Shown here one piece after another: positions 11,619-22,640 of a DNA stretch of 60,000 nt. The notes below the pieces were generated by a model that ran no database searches, had not been told where the DNA came from, and saw only the letters and a list, made by a program, of their open reading frames with translations. How positions within the stretch are numbered: position 1 is the stretch's first letter; the number at the start of each line of letters is the position of its first letter. Source of the stretch: Symsagittifera roscoffensis (lineage: Eukaryota; Xenacoelomorpha; Acoela; Convolutidae); NCBI RefSeq assembly GCF_963678635.1, contig NC_087071.1:18539613-18599612 (forward strand), written 5' to 3'. The position numbers were made by a program, and so were the translations under genes.

Positions 11619-12759
11619 CAGTGACAAAAATGGTTTGGGATTGGTTTAAAATGATTTTAAACCGATTTGAAATCGATCCAAATCGATTAACCATGTACAT
11701 TTTACGAACTTGTATGGATTTTAAATTGATTTAAATCAATTTTTTTGAAAATTTTAAATCGATTTAAATTTCTAAAAAAAATCGATTTAAACCGATTTGG
11801 ATGGTTGTTCCGACTCACTAAAATCCATCCAAAACTCAATTAAATCCATTGTAAATCAATTTAAATCGATCTTTTTGAAAATTTTAAATCGATTCAAGTG
11901 TCTAAAAAATCAATTTAAATTGATTTGCATGGATTTTCAGACCCACTAAAATCATTTTTTTTGCTATCAAGGCGAAAAAAACACACTTTAAAAAATTGTT
12001 GGAATTTTTTATTCTCGATTTTTTAAATATAAACGCTCGTGCCAGATGTTATCGAATTTAATAAAATGATCCACATAAATCAGATTTTAAGCTCGAGAAT
12101 AGGCAATGTAATTATAGAAAGTTATTGTAAATCCTATGTAACAAACAAGAAAAGGGTCAGAAAAAATTTAAATTTGATTTCATTATTATGTAATTAAATC
12201 ATAGAAAGTTTTGAAGATAAATCAGATTTCAGGCAAAGCTTATAAAACGAATCAAGAAAAGGATCAATGATGTAAATCAGTTTTTGAACTCAAAATATGC
12301 AAAAGAATTTTAGAATTTTATCGATATTTTGGTCTTTTCGTTTGGTCTTTTTTATGCTACAATACGCTATGGATGTAAAATGAAAAAAGATAGTCAATGA
12401 ATAAATGCATTAAAAATTTGAAACTGATAAATCTTGAATAAAAAAAATTGACTTAAATGAATTTAAATCCGTTTCAATCCCCTTAAAAATAAAAACAAAT
12501 TCAGACTGAAAAAAAATGCATTTCAATTGATTTAAAATTGATTTGGATTTTTTTTTTAGCTGGGATTTAAGATCAATTTGAATCAATTTTAAATCGATCC
12601 AAATCAATCTTCATCTTTTTTCTATTTATTCTTCGTACGTTTTTCATACTAAAACCGATCTAAATTTAATCAAAGTATTTTTTCATATTAAAATCGATCT
12701 AAATGTAATCAACATACTTTTTTCATACTAAAATCGATCCTAGTCCATTTTTGTCAGTG
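11619..12759. mobile_element. 1.14-kb AT-rich inverted-repeat element
   Basis: The ends are CAGTGACAAAAATGG (11619-11633) and, inverted, CACTGACAAAAATGG (12759-12745), a 14/15 match. The interior is built from degenerate repeats of ATCGATTTAAA/AAACCGATTTGGAT in both orientations, giving strong self-complementarity. The ends begin CA(G/C)TG, as in several Tc1-type and other DNA transposons. Neither a TA nor an 8-base target duplication is evident. There is no open frame of note. Confidence 0.6.
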
Positions 12760-12949
12760 CCGGTAATGTTCATATGAGGGAGGAAAACTACCTCAGTGAC
12801 CATCAAAATAATCATATCTCGATGTGCTGGGTTTTGAGCGCGCTTGTGTCTTCGCTAGTCGTGTGAATAGTTTCTGGTTTCTGAATTTTTTCATTTCAAA
12901 TTAGAATTTTCAGAAACGTATTTTTTGACATCAATGAAATTTTTCACAC

Positions 12950-13144
12950 TACGAGGTCGAACTGTGCAATCTTAGACCTGAAAGCGGATTCCGCAACAAG
13001 GACCCTGGCTTTGTTCTTTTTTGTTCTTTCTTTTTCTTTGATCGTTCCGACAAAATTTTAACATATTTAAAGATTTGTCTATGGAATCCAGGAACATGCA
13101 GACACAAAATTGTGCGCCTATCCAGTGCAAAGTTTGACCTCGTA
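12950..13144 (+). mobile_element. TACGAGG-family MITE, 195 bases
   Basis: Inverted ends TACGAGG(T/C)C(G/A)AACTGTG and CA(C)AGTTTG(A/G)CCTCGTA enclose a conserved interior with a CCGCAACAAGGAC block, a T-rich GTTCTTTCTTTTTC tract, GATCGTTCCGACAAAATTTT and a TGGAATCCAGG block. Full-length relatives lie at 26777-26973, 34945-35137 and 42700-42894; diverged or truncated ones lie at 8093 and 16250. If the outer TA is the target duplication, the family would belong with Tc1/mariner-mobilised MITEs. It is non-coding. Confidence 0.75.
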
Positions 13145-13776
13145 ATACATCTAGTTTTGCAACTTTAGTAGTTATATTTCATTATTTTATTTTTTTGTCA
13201 AAACTTTAACGAATAAAGTCAAGATTCGTTAGCTTGAGATATTTTGAATGTTGTGTTCACATAAATCCGATTAAAAATTATGTTCAGTATATTATGAGGT
13301 CATATATTTCTTGTTGATGTTGATTTGTCCAATTATTTAAATTTTTCTACTTGCTACTGGTAAAGTATTTACTAGTAAAAAAAATTACACTAGTCTTCTT
13401 GTGTACGTTTTTTTTAACAAAAAAATCATGTCTTTATATATCTTGCTAGAATTAAGGTTATCTTTAAAGGAGGTTGTCTTTCAAGATTCTCGCAAGATCT
13501 TGCAAGATAACCTTCCTTAATCCCCTAGGGCATGCTCACCGGTTTCAGTTGCAATAGTGGTACCTCACAAATTCTAGACGTAAACAAATGACCATGGCTC
13601 GCAACAAAGTTCTCATCTCAAAAAATTTCTCAGTGTAAAGATATGTTTAGGAAAACTAAATTGGACTTGCTTAGTAGACTTTGACAGCTGATTTCAGGTT
13701 TGCAGAAACGATAATGATTTTAACTAGTCTTATGACCGATAAGAATTGTCATGATAATCGTGATTGTCAAACGAGA

Positions 13777-13887
13777 TTATACTGATTGTGATGTTTCAGA
13801 GCTAGGGCACGCTTTGACGATGTGAGCAGGGCAGTCAAGATCATACCAGTACCGGTGCTGTTTGTTTTGATGGCAAATTGGACTCAT
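13777..13887 (-). CDS. Candidate terminal exon, small Cys-containing peptide
   Basis: On the minus strand a good acceptor (TTCATTTCAACAG) is followed at 13887 by 36 codons and a stop at 13777. The peptide begins MSPICHQNKQHRYWYDLDCP and has three cysteines (residues 5, 19, 27), with aromatic and charged residues. The exon would be in phase 0. No upstream exon was located and no poly(A) signal AATAAA was seen just downstream. The product is unknown. It resembles the C-terminus of a small secreted protein, but that is only an impression. Confidence 0.3.
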   Translation of the reverse strand: MSPICHQNKQHRYWYDLDCPAHIVKACPSSETSQSV

Positions 13888-14073
13888 CTGTTGAAATGAA
13901 AGTTGACACAAGTTATTGAAGCAAGAGAAAAATGAAAAATCCGAAACTAATGTCATAGAAGTTGTAAGACAGTTTTTAAGTTCCAATGAACGTAAAGAAG
14001 ACAATTAAAAAAGTAGTGATTTTTTTCCATAATTTTTGCTGTTTTTTTTCCAAGTACTCAGCATAGTGAGGCA

Positions 14074-14130
14074 CTTAGCATAAGGGTAATGCGTTCACTT
14101 CGTGTGTCGGATAGTAAAATCGACCTCTTG
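14074..14130 (+). repeat. tRNA-like Pol III promoter relic
   Basis: TAGCATAAGGG at 14076 matches an A box with a GCA/TGC D-stem, and AATCGACCTC at 14118 is a weak B box 42 bases on. The anticodon stem is not clean. It is probably a tRNA pseudogene or SINE head. Confidence 0.3.
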
Positions 14131-14487
14131 CAATGGCAATGATAGTGTGTGAGGACAAGCTCTCACTTGGCCTCCAGTTTCAGGTCTACTACAGTCTGAC
14201 CGACTTCGGCAGCAATAGTGGTATCATGTAAAAGTGCAACACGCAAAAAAAAGACAATGGTCGTTAAAAAGAGCTTCGCTCAACAAAAACTCAGACCGAA
14301 TTGTGGAGAAATAACAGAAACGGCCTATGCTTAAACAGGCTGCAAAGCTTTTCATAGGTCCTCCGCGGATCACAGAAACCACCACTACTTTTCAAAAGAA
14401 GGCAAACTTCACCATCGAACGGCAAAAGTGTGATAAGCACAAAAATGCGAGCTACTTCTAGTTTTAAAAATGGATTTTATTGTTTAG

Positions 14488-14713
14488 ACTTTTAGTTGAA
14501 TATGACAAAAAATTACTCATCCGTTTTTTCGATTTGGGTTTTTTAACCAAAAAACGGTCCAGGAAAAATTCTTTCAAAATTATTGAACCTTTAATAGCAA
14601 ATATTTTTTGTATGTCTCAACATGAAGTTTTTGAAGAAAATTTATTATGTGTTCACTTGCTCTCATTGAATTTTTCTGAAAATCTGCTGCCAGTATTGAT
14701 ACTCTTAATGTGA
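14488..14713 (+). CDS. Candidate exon, unknown product
   Basis: A TTTATTGTTTAG acceptor precedes an open frame of 75 codons ending at a TGA at 14711-14713. The translation starts LLVEYDKKLLIRFFDLGFLT, is basic in the middle (TKKRSRKNSFK) and ends in a hydrophobic stretch (NLLPVLILLM). The overlapping minus strand is also open (14580-14846), which weakens the case. No partner exon was found. Confidence 0.2.
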
Positions 14714-15453
14714 TAAAATTAAAATGTGAAAACTGTTTGTGTTTAAAATGAGTTTTTTCACGAAAAGAAGAAAACGAACTATTGACTTTCTCGAGAAAAG
14801 CTCGTAATTGTTTTAATTTACTCAGACTATTAAGTTTTTTCAGCAAAAACTATATCTTTCTGTTGACAAGCACATAGCAAAAAAAATTGTATAAACCTGA
14901 TTATGAAGCAAGCTATTTTTGTTTGTTTTTGCAAAATTTTTGAATTAAGTTAAAAATTACTTTATTAAGAAGATCTTAAATTTTGATCAAATCTGTGTAA
15001 GAAAAGGCGTTTGACTAATACACCGATAAATTCTGCGTAAATTCTACTAATTTTATTTCTACGTCCTTGAGCTTAATTCAATTTCAGTTGGACACATTTA
15101 GTACAATGAATGAACTTGAGTGCATTGAATGCATTGCGTGAACACGGAGTGAATACCAACAGTGCTCGATAATGACTTATGAAGATTGTGAACTTTTTAC
15201 ATGGATTGAATGCAATTTTACATGTTCACGATTGCTATGTTTACAGAAAAAGTGTTTTCTAAAAAAAATTCCATCGATTGCGAGCTCTAACCCTTTGAAT
15301 CAGCTGACAACTTTTGAATCAATTTTCATACGAGTGAAGTTGCCATTGACGACTTAGATACTTTTTCGTTAAGTAACAACCAAGCTTGTTTCTTATAATG
15401 TAGACAAGTTAGCAATTGAATCTTCCAATTTAATGAAACAAACTTTTTTTCAG

Positions 15454-15589
15454 GAGAATTAAGCTGTATAAGCATATTGAGCCGCCTTCGTTTAAGTCCC
15501 GCTTTGTGAGGAAACCAAAAAAAAAACGTTTCATTACTTGCGGCAAAAATAACTCCAATTATCTGACAAAAAAACTACTCACAATTTGA
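15454..15589 (+). CDS. Candidate terminal exon, basic peptide
   Basis: A strong acceptor (ACTTTTTTTCAG, 15442-15453) is followed by one base and 44 codons beginning RIKLYKHIEPPSFKSRFVRK, then a TGA at 15587. The peptide is very basic. The preceding exon must end in phase 2. A Cys-rich open frame at 15172-15357 (MTYEDCELFTWIECNFTCSR) lies upstream on the same strand, but no donor with the right phase links it. A further acceptor-led frame at 15644-15801 cannot be joined in phase either. The product is unknown. Confidence 0.3.
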
Positions 15590-15643
15590 TATCAATGCAA
15601 CCCAGATTCGATGACAATGATTACTTTTTTTCCTATGATTTAG

Positions 15644-15801
15644 CAATAAGTACACCTGTTATTTGGCAGTGTTTAGCTAAAATATCCGTCCTTAACTTAA
15701 AAAAATTACTACTGAAACAAATTGAAGAAAATTTGAATGCATTGAGGAGGTGGAGGCATTCTTTTATCAATTGGCTTATCGAGATTTTCTTGGTTGTTTG
15801 A
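15644..15801 (+). CDS. Candidate exon, unknown product
   Basis: The acceptor CCTATGATTTAG ends at 15643. The open frame from 15646 reads ISTPVIWQCLAKISVLNLKK and ends at 15801 with a hydrophobic LIEIFLVV. It is compatible with a terminal exon but has no identified partner. It is a weak call. Confidence 0.2.
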
Positions 15802-16249
15802 TTGTCATGTGGTATTTAATTAGTCTATGTTTTGACTTTTAGCGACCAAGTTCAGCGAAGTGTTTCGACCAAAGTTTTCAGCTTTGTTATGAGCCACAGG
15901 CAAAACAAATTTGTGCGCTGAATTATCAAAATGAAATAGACAATGAAAGACTATCTCAAATAATTTAGATAACTTGAGGTGATGGTGATTGTGTGATAAG
16001 ATGTTTAATTCGATAAAACGCAAAGAAAATTATCTCGTGAATTAAAAAAAAAAATGTTATTTCAGCTCTTATCTAGAGCTAAATTTACAAGAATCTAGAA
16101 AAGGTTTTCAGGAGTAACTTTTGATTATATGCCTTCAATCACACTATTAGATATTTTTTTAGCAAATGGGAAACGTGGTTCGGGATCGGCCTCGCAATAA
16201 GTACTGCTAGAGTAGACTCCCGATCTACATGATACTCTGTACAAGTCAA

Positions 16250-16381
16250 CATAAATCTTCTTTTTTTGTTTTCTTGGATTGTTCCGACAAAATTTTACCA
16301 TAATTAAAGAATTGTCTCTGGAATCCATAAAATTACAGAAGAAAAATTGTGTGCCTTTCCAATGTACAGCTTGGCCTTGTA
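16250..16381 (+). mobile_element. TACGAGG-family MITE, left-truncated
   Basis: It shares the interior (TTGTTCCGACAAAATTTT, GGAATCCA) and the right end (ACAGCTTGGCCTTGTA at 16366-16381) with the 12950 copy. The left half is replaced by unrelated sequence. Confidence 0.6.
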
Positions 16382-16696
16382 ATTAACTGCATCATCGATG
16401 GTCAGTGCTGAGTATTTAGTATTGATCTATGAAATGGCTGATTTTTGAGAAATTTCAAAACAGTTGGGTAGAAAAGGTAAGCAAATGTAATTATACTTAA
16501 TTTTGAGCTCTAGGACTCTCACGTAACAAAAAAAATGACAATTCTGACGAGAAATACTTAGCTTCTAATCTAAATGTCTCGTCAGATTTTCGTTTAAATA
16601 AACCTTGAGTTTTCCTAAAGTTCTTTTTTCTAATCTTATTTTTGATAAGAATTTAGCTAAATCTAGGATATTCTCGAACTCCTGGGGGGGGGGGGG

Positions 16697-16757
16697 GGGC
16701 TCGATGCCCTAACCTCCCGGTGGCCACCCGCATGCATTATCCACTAAGGAACTTGAC
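16697..16757 (-). repeat. tRNA-like Pol III promoter relic
   Basis: On the minus strand CCTTAGTGGATAAT (16750-16737) resembles an A box and GGCATCGAGCCC near 16709 a B box, 45 bases apart. Between them is the perfect palindrome GGTGGCCACC. A run of G follows at 16684-16699. It is probably a tRNA-derived SINE fragment. Confidence 0.3.
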
Positions 16758-16759
16758 CT

Positions 16760-17296
16760 TATTTATACAAATAGTTTTAGCAATGTATTGCAAAGTAACG
16801 CTTGTTATAACAAGTGTTAATTTGCATTGTGCTGCTACGGCTATTTTGTATACCCCGGAGCATGTTTATTTTGAGCAGTGAACCATTTTCAGTTTATTCT
16901 TGTTAGAAATTGTTTATTTCTAACGTAAGGTTAGAAATAAAAAGTTTCAGTGCGGAAAACAGAGAAAACTAGATTATCTATCTAAAATTTCGATCCAGTT
17001 TAGAAGCTTTTGCTGGGTACTTGTGACTCTCAAACTACTCTTAATAACATTTTTATAAATGTTCCACAAAAGTTAGTGTTACGAAGCAAATGCTAACAAT
17101 TAAGAGAACTTTTGTGTTTATGTTTTGACAACCAGGGAGGCAAAAAGTAAGATTTACGACTCCGGATTGGTGTCACAGAGCAAATCAGGAAAATGTATTA
17201 GCGCAAAATTAAGAAAATCGGAACAGTAAAGGTTGAAACTAGACAACGCTGAGCCAGCCAGATAAATCCATTGACCTCAATAGGATCAGTCAAGTC
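16760..17296. other. Unassigned DNA
   Basis: Nothing recognisable. There are no convincing exons, repeats or RNA genes. Confidence 0.45.
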
Positions 17297-17505
17297 TTGG
17301 TATGTTTCGAATGGTATGTTTCGACCGTCTCGAACGATATTCGCTCTGTTTCGACCGTGCTCAATAGAAACATTAGTGCTCGAACGTTCTCTACTCAAGC
17401 AAGATATGTTTCGACCGTGCTAGGCCAAAAAGAATAAGCTCGACCATGCTCGACTGAAGCACGTTATGTTTCCACCGTGCTCGACCCAAGCTAGATATGT
17501 TTCAT
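17297..17505 (+). repeat. Degenerate short tandem array
   Basis: About six imperfect copies of a motif centred on ATGTTTCGACCGTGCTCGA lie with irregular spacing, often followed by (C)CAAGC(A/T)AG. The array is GC-richer than its surroundings and sits about 130 bases left of the LTR retrotransposon. Confidence 0.7.
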
Positions 17506-17632
17506 AACCAATTCGCAATGAACAAGCTGGGTTCACGACAAAATTGATTGTCCTAAGCGATACCTAAAGTGGATAAAAGGGCAATTGTGTACCTCAAAGG
17601 GCAATGGGAAAAAACTTTTAAAAAAGTTGTTA

Positions 17633-17637
17633 AAGAG
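17633..17637 (+). repeat. Target-site duplication AAGAG, left
   Basis: AAGAG directly precedes the TG of the left LTR and is repeated directly after the CA of the right LTR at 26547-26551. Five bases is the usual size for Ty3/gypsy elements. Confidence 0.85.
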
Positions 17638-20082
17638 TGTAAACGTGGGGAAATTCACAATATCTCTAGGCCGGTCTTGCTCGCTATTTCACACCGCCGC
17701 AATATGTTCCCTTTGGTACTGAGGTCAGCGGGGCAACCGATTCCCAGTACTGTTTACATCACCAAAAGGGTTGATTTGGTAGTTGGCTGATCTGTACTGT
17801 ACTTTGCTGCTCGCACCGTAATTCGTGCTCTTCCGCCTGTATCTCACCCGTCAATCAATAATCGATCGCAACAACAATTCCAATAAAAAGAATGAATTAA
17901 GAAATGAATATAACCAAATACAGAGTAGCCTATAAATGGCTGAAACATAAATTAATCATTCAATTAAATGAAGGGGTTCGCGATTATTATTATTTAAACC
18001 AACTGCATCCTGCAGTTCAATTAACACCTCACTACTAATTAAGGTTCTCCTCGAGAACTTCTTTCAATATCAATCGTTCAACAACGATTCCGGTATCCTC
18101 TAGGTAGCCTAACTAGCATTCACTAACTAATCTACATTCACATTAACAAGTCTTCCAACTCGTTCTCACTTTACTTTGAGAATCAAGCGACTACCTTAGC
18201 TTGTAGCTCAAATTGTTCTCCAACTAACTGAGAACCAACTATTCGATTCTATCGCAATAATTCTTCAGACTCTTACAGGCTCTCCGGTACCCTCCAATTC
18301 CTTACCTTTTTCTACACTTAGTTTTAGTTAAGTCAAGCCATTCCCTAGCAGTCCTGACATCCGCCTAAATCACCCGTCCGCACATGCTTTAAGAATGTAT
18401 ACATCCTCCTGTCAACTCTGACAAGTGCCAACTTGGGTTTCTTTTATCAATCTTTTCACACTTATTAGATACCCGAAATTCGGAAGCTGTCACAATTTGA
18501 CCAAGCAAACAAATGTCATACGATTCTAATCAACTAGTTCTTGAACTCTGTGAACTTCAGCTCTCGAGTTCAACTAACCTCTAAACCATGCTATGTTTAC
18601 TCAGTCTTTATTTCCAAGGTCTTTGTTTTAATTATCCCGTTAACGTTCCGACCTTCCAATGGTATGGGGAGACCCTTTCCATTGGTAGCTAAATCATTCC
18701 AAGCATCTAAAGTTTTTACCTGTACTCTTTTCCAATTCCGACCTGCTAGCTATCAGGGTAACGTAGTTCGTCTTTTAGCGGTCAAATTAAACCAAAAAGT
18801 CACCTCCGGAGAGCCAAGTAAATTTCCCGTCCATTCATACTAATCAGGAATTGTAACCCTCATGCTATGCCTCTAATACTACCAATTTCCCCTGGGACTA
18901 CTTTTCTTTAACCCTGATTGATATTCTATTAATAGCGCACTCGCCAATCTAAATTGAACCCAATGTGTACCAAGTCAACTGTAAATTAAATCCTCTAATC
19001 CAAGGTTGCAATGTAAAAGCTATATCTCTATCAGCTAATGCTCTAGTTCCCAACTTAAAAGGTTTTACCCAATTTTAAGCAAGGTGACTCATTCTCGTTT
19101 CCAGGGGTTGGGTTGGGGAATACGCCACTCTCCGGTGTTAATCTTGGGGTTTTCCATGCAAGTTTGGGGTCAAAAAGCCGAAAGGTCAACATAAGGTCAC
19201 CCAGGGGTCAACCGGGGTCAAACTTTCATATTCGGGTTCAAAGTCCCATGGGGGTCCTAACTACCAAGTTTCATTCATATTCCATTATTACTTCACAAAA
19301 TATACCATTTCTAAGGTCCATTATCAATTTTCCCGGGAAAAGGCCATTAACACCGAAAAGAGTCACCGGAGGGTTTTCACTCACTAGTGATTTTTTTGGG
19401 AGTGAGTTATAGTATCTGATCCCACCATAAAATCGGTATGCCCTTGCTCATTATTTCGCGTAAATTGCCTATTTCCGGTCTAAGAGGGTGTTTTTCCAAG
19501 TGCTAATAGCTTCCGGCCCAGCCGCCGGATTTGGTTCAATTTATAATACAAGATGTATCTTGCCATTACCTATCATCCCTCCAAGTTTCATCTCCCTCCG
19601 ATCATTGGAGACCGAGAAACGACTTCCGGAAGTTACGGGTGGGTTTGTTTACGCAGGGCATAAAACCGGAAGTGAGGGTCATAGGGGTCTGGGGTTCCAA
19701 ACTTAAGCTTCCCTTAACTAGGCCTACAACATACTAAAATTTGAGCCCAAAACCGCCGCTAGTTTCCGAGTTCTGATAGGGCCATTTACACTTCCGGGGA
19801 CCGTTATCACTTGCCCACTGAGGTTTTTAGGGGTCCCGTTTTTTTGTATGACCGGTCAAATCATCTCTAGCTTTCTTCATAACATTAGCATTCTTAGTTT
19901 TGATTTGGGGGGTTCGCCGATTTTGTGAAATTTTGTTTTCTGGCATAGGAGGGACAATATCTTCGAAGATTAAACTATTTCGAACTTTACCCTTTATTTG
20001 CTCTACTGCCTATTTTAATGACGAATCAATCTTACGCTCAGGTTACTATAGCATGTAATACAGTAGAATCACCAATTCTACA
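17638..20082 (-). repeat. LTR, left (3' LTR in element orientation), 2445 bases
   Basis: Starts TGTAAACG, ends TTCTACA. It aligns end to end with 24542-26546 except for about 450 bases (roughly 19406-19857) that only this copy has. LTRs this long are at the upper end for Ty3/gypsy. Short open frames inside it do not look coding. Confidence 0.9.
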
Positions 20083-20115
20083 GTCTTACCTTCTATTCTA
20101 TTATTCTCCCGACCG
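20083..20115 (-). other. Candidate polypurine tract
   Basis: The minus strand next to the left LTR is purine-rich (GGGAGAATAATAGAATAGAA, then GGTAAGAC). This is where plus-strand priming would occur. It is only moderately pure, so the call is positional. Confidence 0.4.
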
Positions 20116-20499
20116 TCTTTCTACCAAACTAGATAAACCTTCTCTAAGCCTAATCCTATCATATTTTTTCCTAATTTCCGAGTTACAATTCCTTAAGCAA
20201 AATTGCGGTCCCTTCAGTCAGTCCGCATTTTGGTAAAACATTTTCGACAAGAAAGCACTATAGGTTACAGAAATCCTATTTAGGGGCTAAACTGCTAATA
20301 AACTTACTCCTTGCAGTGCGACCTAACCTCATGTTTTAAAAAGTACCTAATGTTCAACAGTAACGCAATGTTCAGCAATACTGAGGTGGGATCGTACTAA
20401 GATATTAAACAAGCACCAATGGGCTAGCGAAAAAGTTTCCGAAAAACTAGTTTCAACTCACAAATTCATCGATTCCAAACCTAAAGGAGGCCTTCTTAC

Positions 20500-22189
20500 T
20501 CAAACTGGTCTACCCACATCTGTAGTCTGCCTTTCCATCACAGGTTCAACCATCACCGGCTCAACCGGAGGTCTTTCTTCAGCTTCTCTTGGGATATTCG
20601 CGGGCTCTTTTTCCCTTCTGGCCTCCAGCTCCGTCGTATCGTATGCCTCTTTTTCCCTCCTAGCCACTTCTCTTATCATTCGTGCTGGATCAGCAAAGTG
20701 TTCGGGCATCGCCCGAATTCGCACATTTCTTCCGATCGGATTAAATTGTGGATCGACTGCTCGATTTCTCACAGGCCACAATCTCACTGGTACATCTCGT
20801 GGGCCTGGGTCATGACTAAAACCCTCCCCGTTGTTCGCCCTTAACAACTCATCTTCATTATACATCTCCGGGTCATCGAAGAAGTTAACCGACCGATAGG
20901 GTGTCGGTCGCTTGCTGCTAGTAGCCTCATCTAACTGTGTCGTCTCATCTTTGAATCGCTTCAGCATGTTGAAGTGCAAGAACTTGACTTTGCTAGGAGT
21001 TGACTCCTTTGCCATCTTGTAGTTCACATCAGATATTCTCGCCAGTACAACATAAGGTCCTTCCCATGGATCAAAGTGCTTCCTCGACTTGAATATTTCT
21101 TCGCCCACGCCCAGACTTTATCTCCAGCTGCGTATGGTTCTCCATGAATTTTCTTCCAGTACTGATCCTCCTGTCGTCGTTGATCCGTCCCAAGGATTTC
21201 TCTGGTACTGCTATGAGCATCTCGGAAGAGCTCATCTAGTTCCTCTGCAAAACCATCTTTCGTCAGCACTTCGTCGTGAGGTTTCGCGTAGAACAGGTCA
21301 ATGGGGTACTGGCATTCCTGACCATGAACAGGACTGAATGGCGTCGCTCCCGTCGTCCGATGAATAGTCGTGTTGTACACAAAACTCAAATACGGCAACA
21401 TCGTATCCCACGTCATTGGGTTCTCCGCACAGTACTTTGAAATCGAATTCATCATCTTATCGTTATATCGCCCTGTCAGCTCTCTACCTTCGGGTTTGTA
21501 TGGCAAAGTCGGAGTTACATCAATTCCCAAGAACCGGCACATCTCCTTGATCAGTTTACTGCCAAAGACTATAACCTGGTCCGTACGCAAAGCATTGGGA
21601 GTTCCAACTTCAGTACCCAATGTTCTACAATGGCTTGAGCCACGTCTGATGCATCTATTGATGCAAGAGGGACTGCAATCGCATACATCGTGAACATGTC
21701 CGTCATAACCAATACATGCTTCGCTCTTGTCCATGTCGCCATCGTCATTGGACCCAATATGTCCACTGCCAACGTGCTGAATCTAATTCCGGGATCAAAT
21801 GGGGTCTGAACCGCAGCTCGCTTCCTTTTCTCACTGGCACTCTGTGCTGCTTGGCTTAAGCACCACTTCACTTTTCTTTCGACATTCATCCTCATCGTCG
21901 GCCACGAATATCGTCGTCGTATCTTCGCCAACATCTTTTCGGTTGCAAGCTGTCCTCCACTGGGCTCCATTGAATCAAACTGTCCGAGGATTTCCTTTCG
22001 CCCTGCTGCTGGAACAACCGTCAAAAGTGTCGGCTTTGACCCATCTCTCTGGAACCATTTCTTGGAAAGTATTCCTCCCCGAATACTCAACTCATCCCAT
22101 CTTGACCAGTAGGCCAGTGTTTCAGGTCCATACTGTATGGCCTGCTCCTTCGGAATAAGTTTTGTTCCCAATGAAGGCATATCGCTCAT
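20500..22189 (-). pseudogene. Integrase region with C-terminal GPY module, broken
   Basis: Three consecutive frames on the minus strand make up one integrase. 22189-21569 begins with the zinc-binding region (LATEKMLAKIRRRYSWP, then a CLSQAAQ where a CxxC pair is expected, so the finger is damaged) and the first catalytic Asp in TLAVDILGPMT. 21734-21024 has the second Asp in ALRTDQVIVFGSKLI and the segment PYKPEGRELTGRYND. There the catalytic Glu before Arg is replaced by Gly (codon GGG instead of the expected GAG). 21108-20500 has the DPWEGPYVVLARI module (GPY/F) and a long charged tail. Two frameshifts separate the three parts. In the family this enzyme inserts the cDNA into chromosomes. This copy cannot be active. 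Confidence 0.85.
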
Positions 22190-22201
22190 CTCGTCTGCTG
22201 T

Positions 22202-22640
22202 TCATGCCCAGTAGAATACTTGCGCAATCGCTTCGTCTTCTTCCTGCATTGTCGCAATCTCTTCGTTCGTTTGTTCCCATCGAATGGCGTCGCTGTCGAC
22301 TACTTCGTCCACCTCTGTCTCTGGAACCACTGCAACTCTCACTGTTCGGTCTCCTCCACGAGCTCGTCTCAAAGCTTCATCTAATGAAACAGGCTTTGGG
22401 CACCAGTTTATTTCGTATTCCTCCACTTTCGTTTCTTGAAACACATTTATGCTGTGATCGTCATAACTCTTCGGCCACCCTTCCAAGATTTTGTCGGGAG
22501 ACTCCACTGCTGCTGTTATTTTCGCAATCAACCTCTTCCGAATGTCTGATCTTGGAATATGATTCCTTCAATCTGTCAGCCCGGTTCATGTGGCAGAGAG
22601 GGCATCCATTCCGGAGAAGGCCCATGAGTCAAGTGCCGTA
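22202..22640 (-). pseudogene. Deletion scar: RNase H end and pre-integrase linker
   Basis: GMDALSAT followed by a stop at 22586-22612 is a remnant of the (N)ADALSR motif that normally ends the RNase H/connection region. After it, 22531-22202 is open and acidic (TNEEIATMQEEDEAIAQVFY), typical of the linker before the integrase zinc finger, and ends at a stop 12 bases before the next part. Immediately upstream lies the end of the protease. So the roughly 2 kb that should encode reverse transcriptase and RNase H has been lost between about 22640 and 22612. Confidence 0.75.

Larger units (their letters stand above)
11226..13530. mobile_element. Composite inverted-repeat element with palindromic ends
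   Basis: Both ends start CCCTAG (inward) and share an inverted repeat of about 40 bases. Its core is GGTTATCTTGCAAGATCTTG at about 11243 on the plus strand and at 13488-13513 in reverse. The core is itself nearly self-complementary (CAAGATCTTG), so each end can form a hairpin. Two other elements are nested inside (11619-12759 and 12950-13144), which accounts for much of the length. Related ends occur at 28807, 30342 and 32179. No transposase was found, so it is non-autonomous. No target duplication could be confirmed. Confidence 0.55.

Noticed and set aside
15172-15801. Joining 15172-15357, 15454-15589 and 15644-15801 into one gene
   Set aside because: No donor gives matching phase, and both later segments end in their own stop codons.
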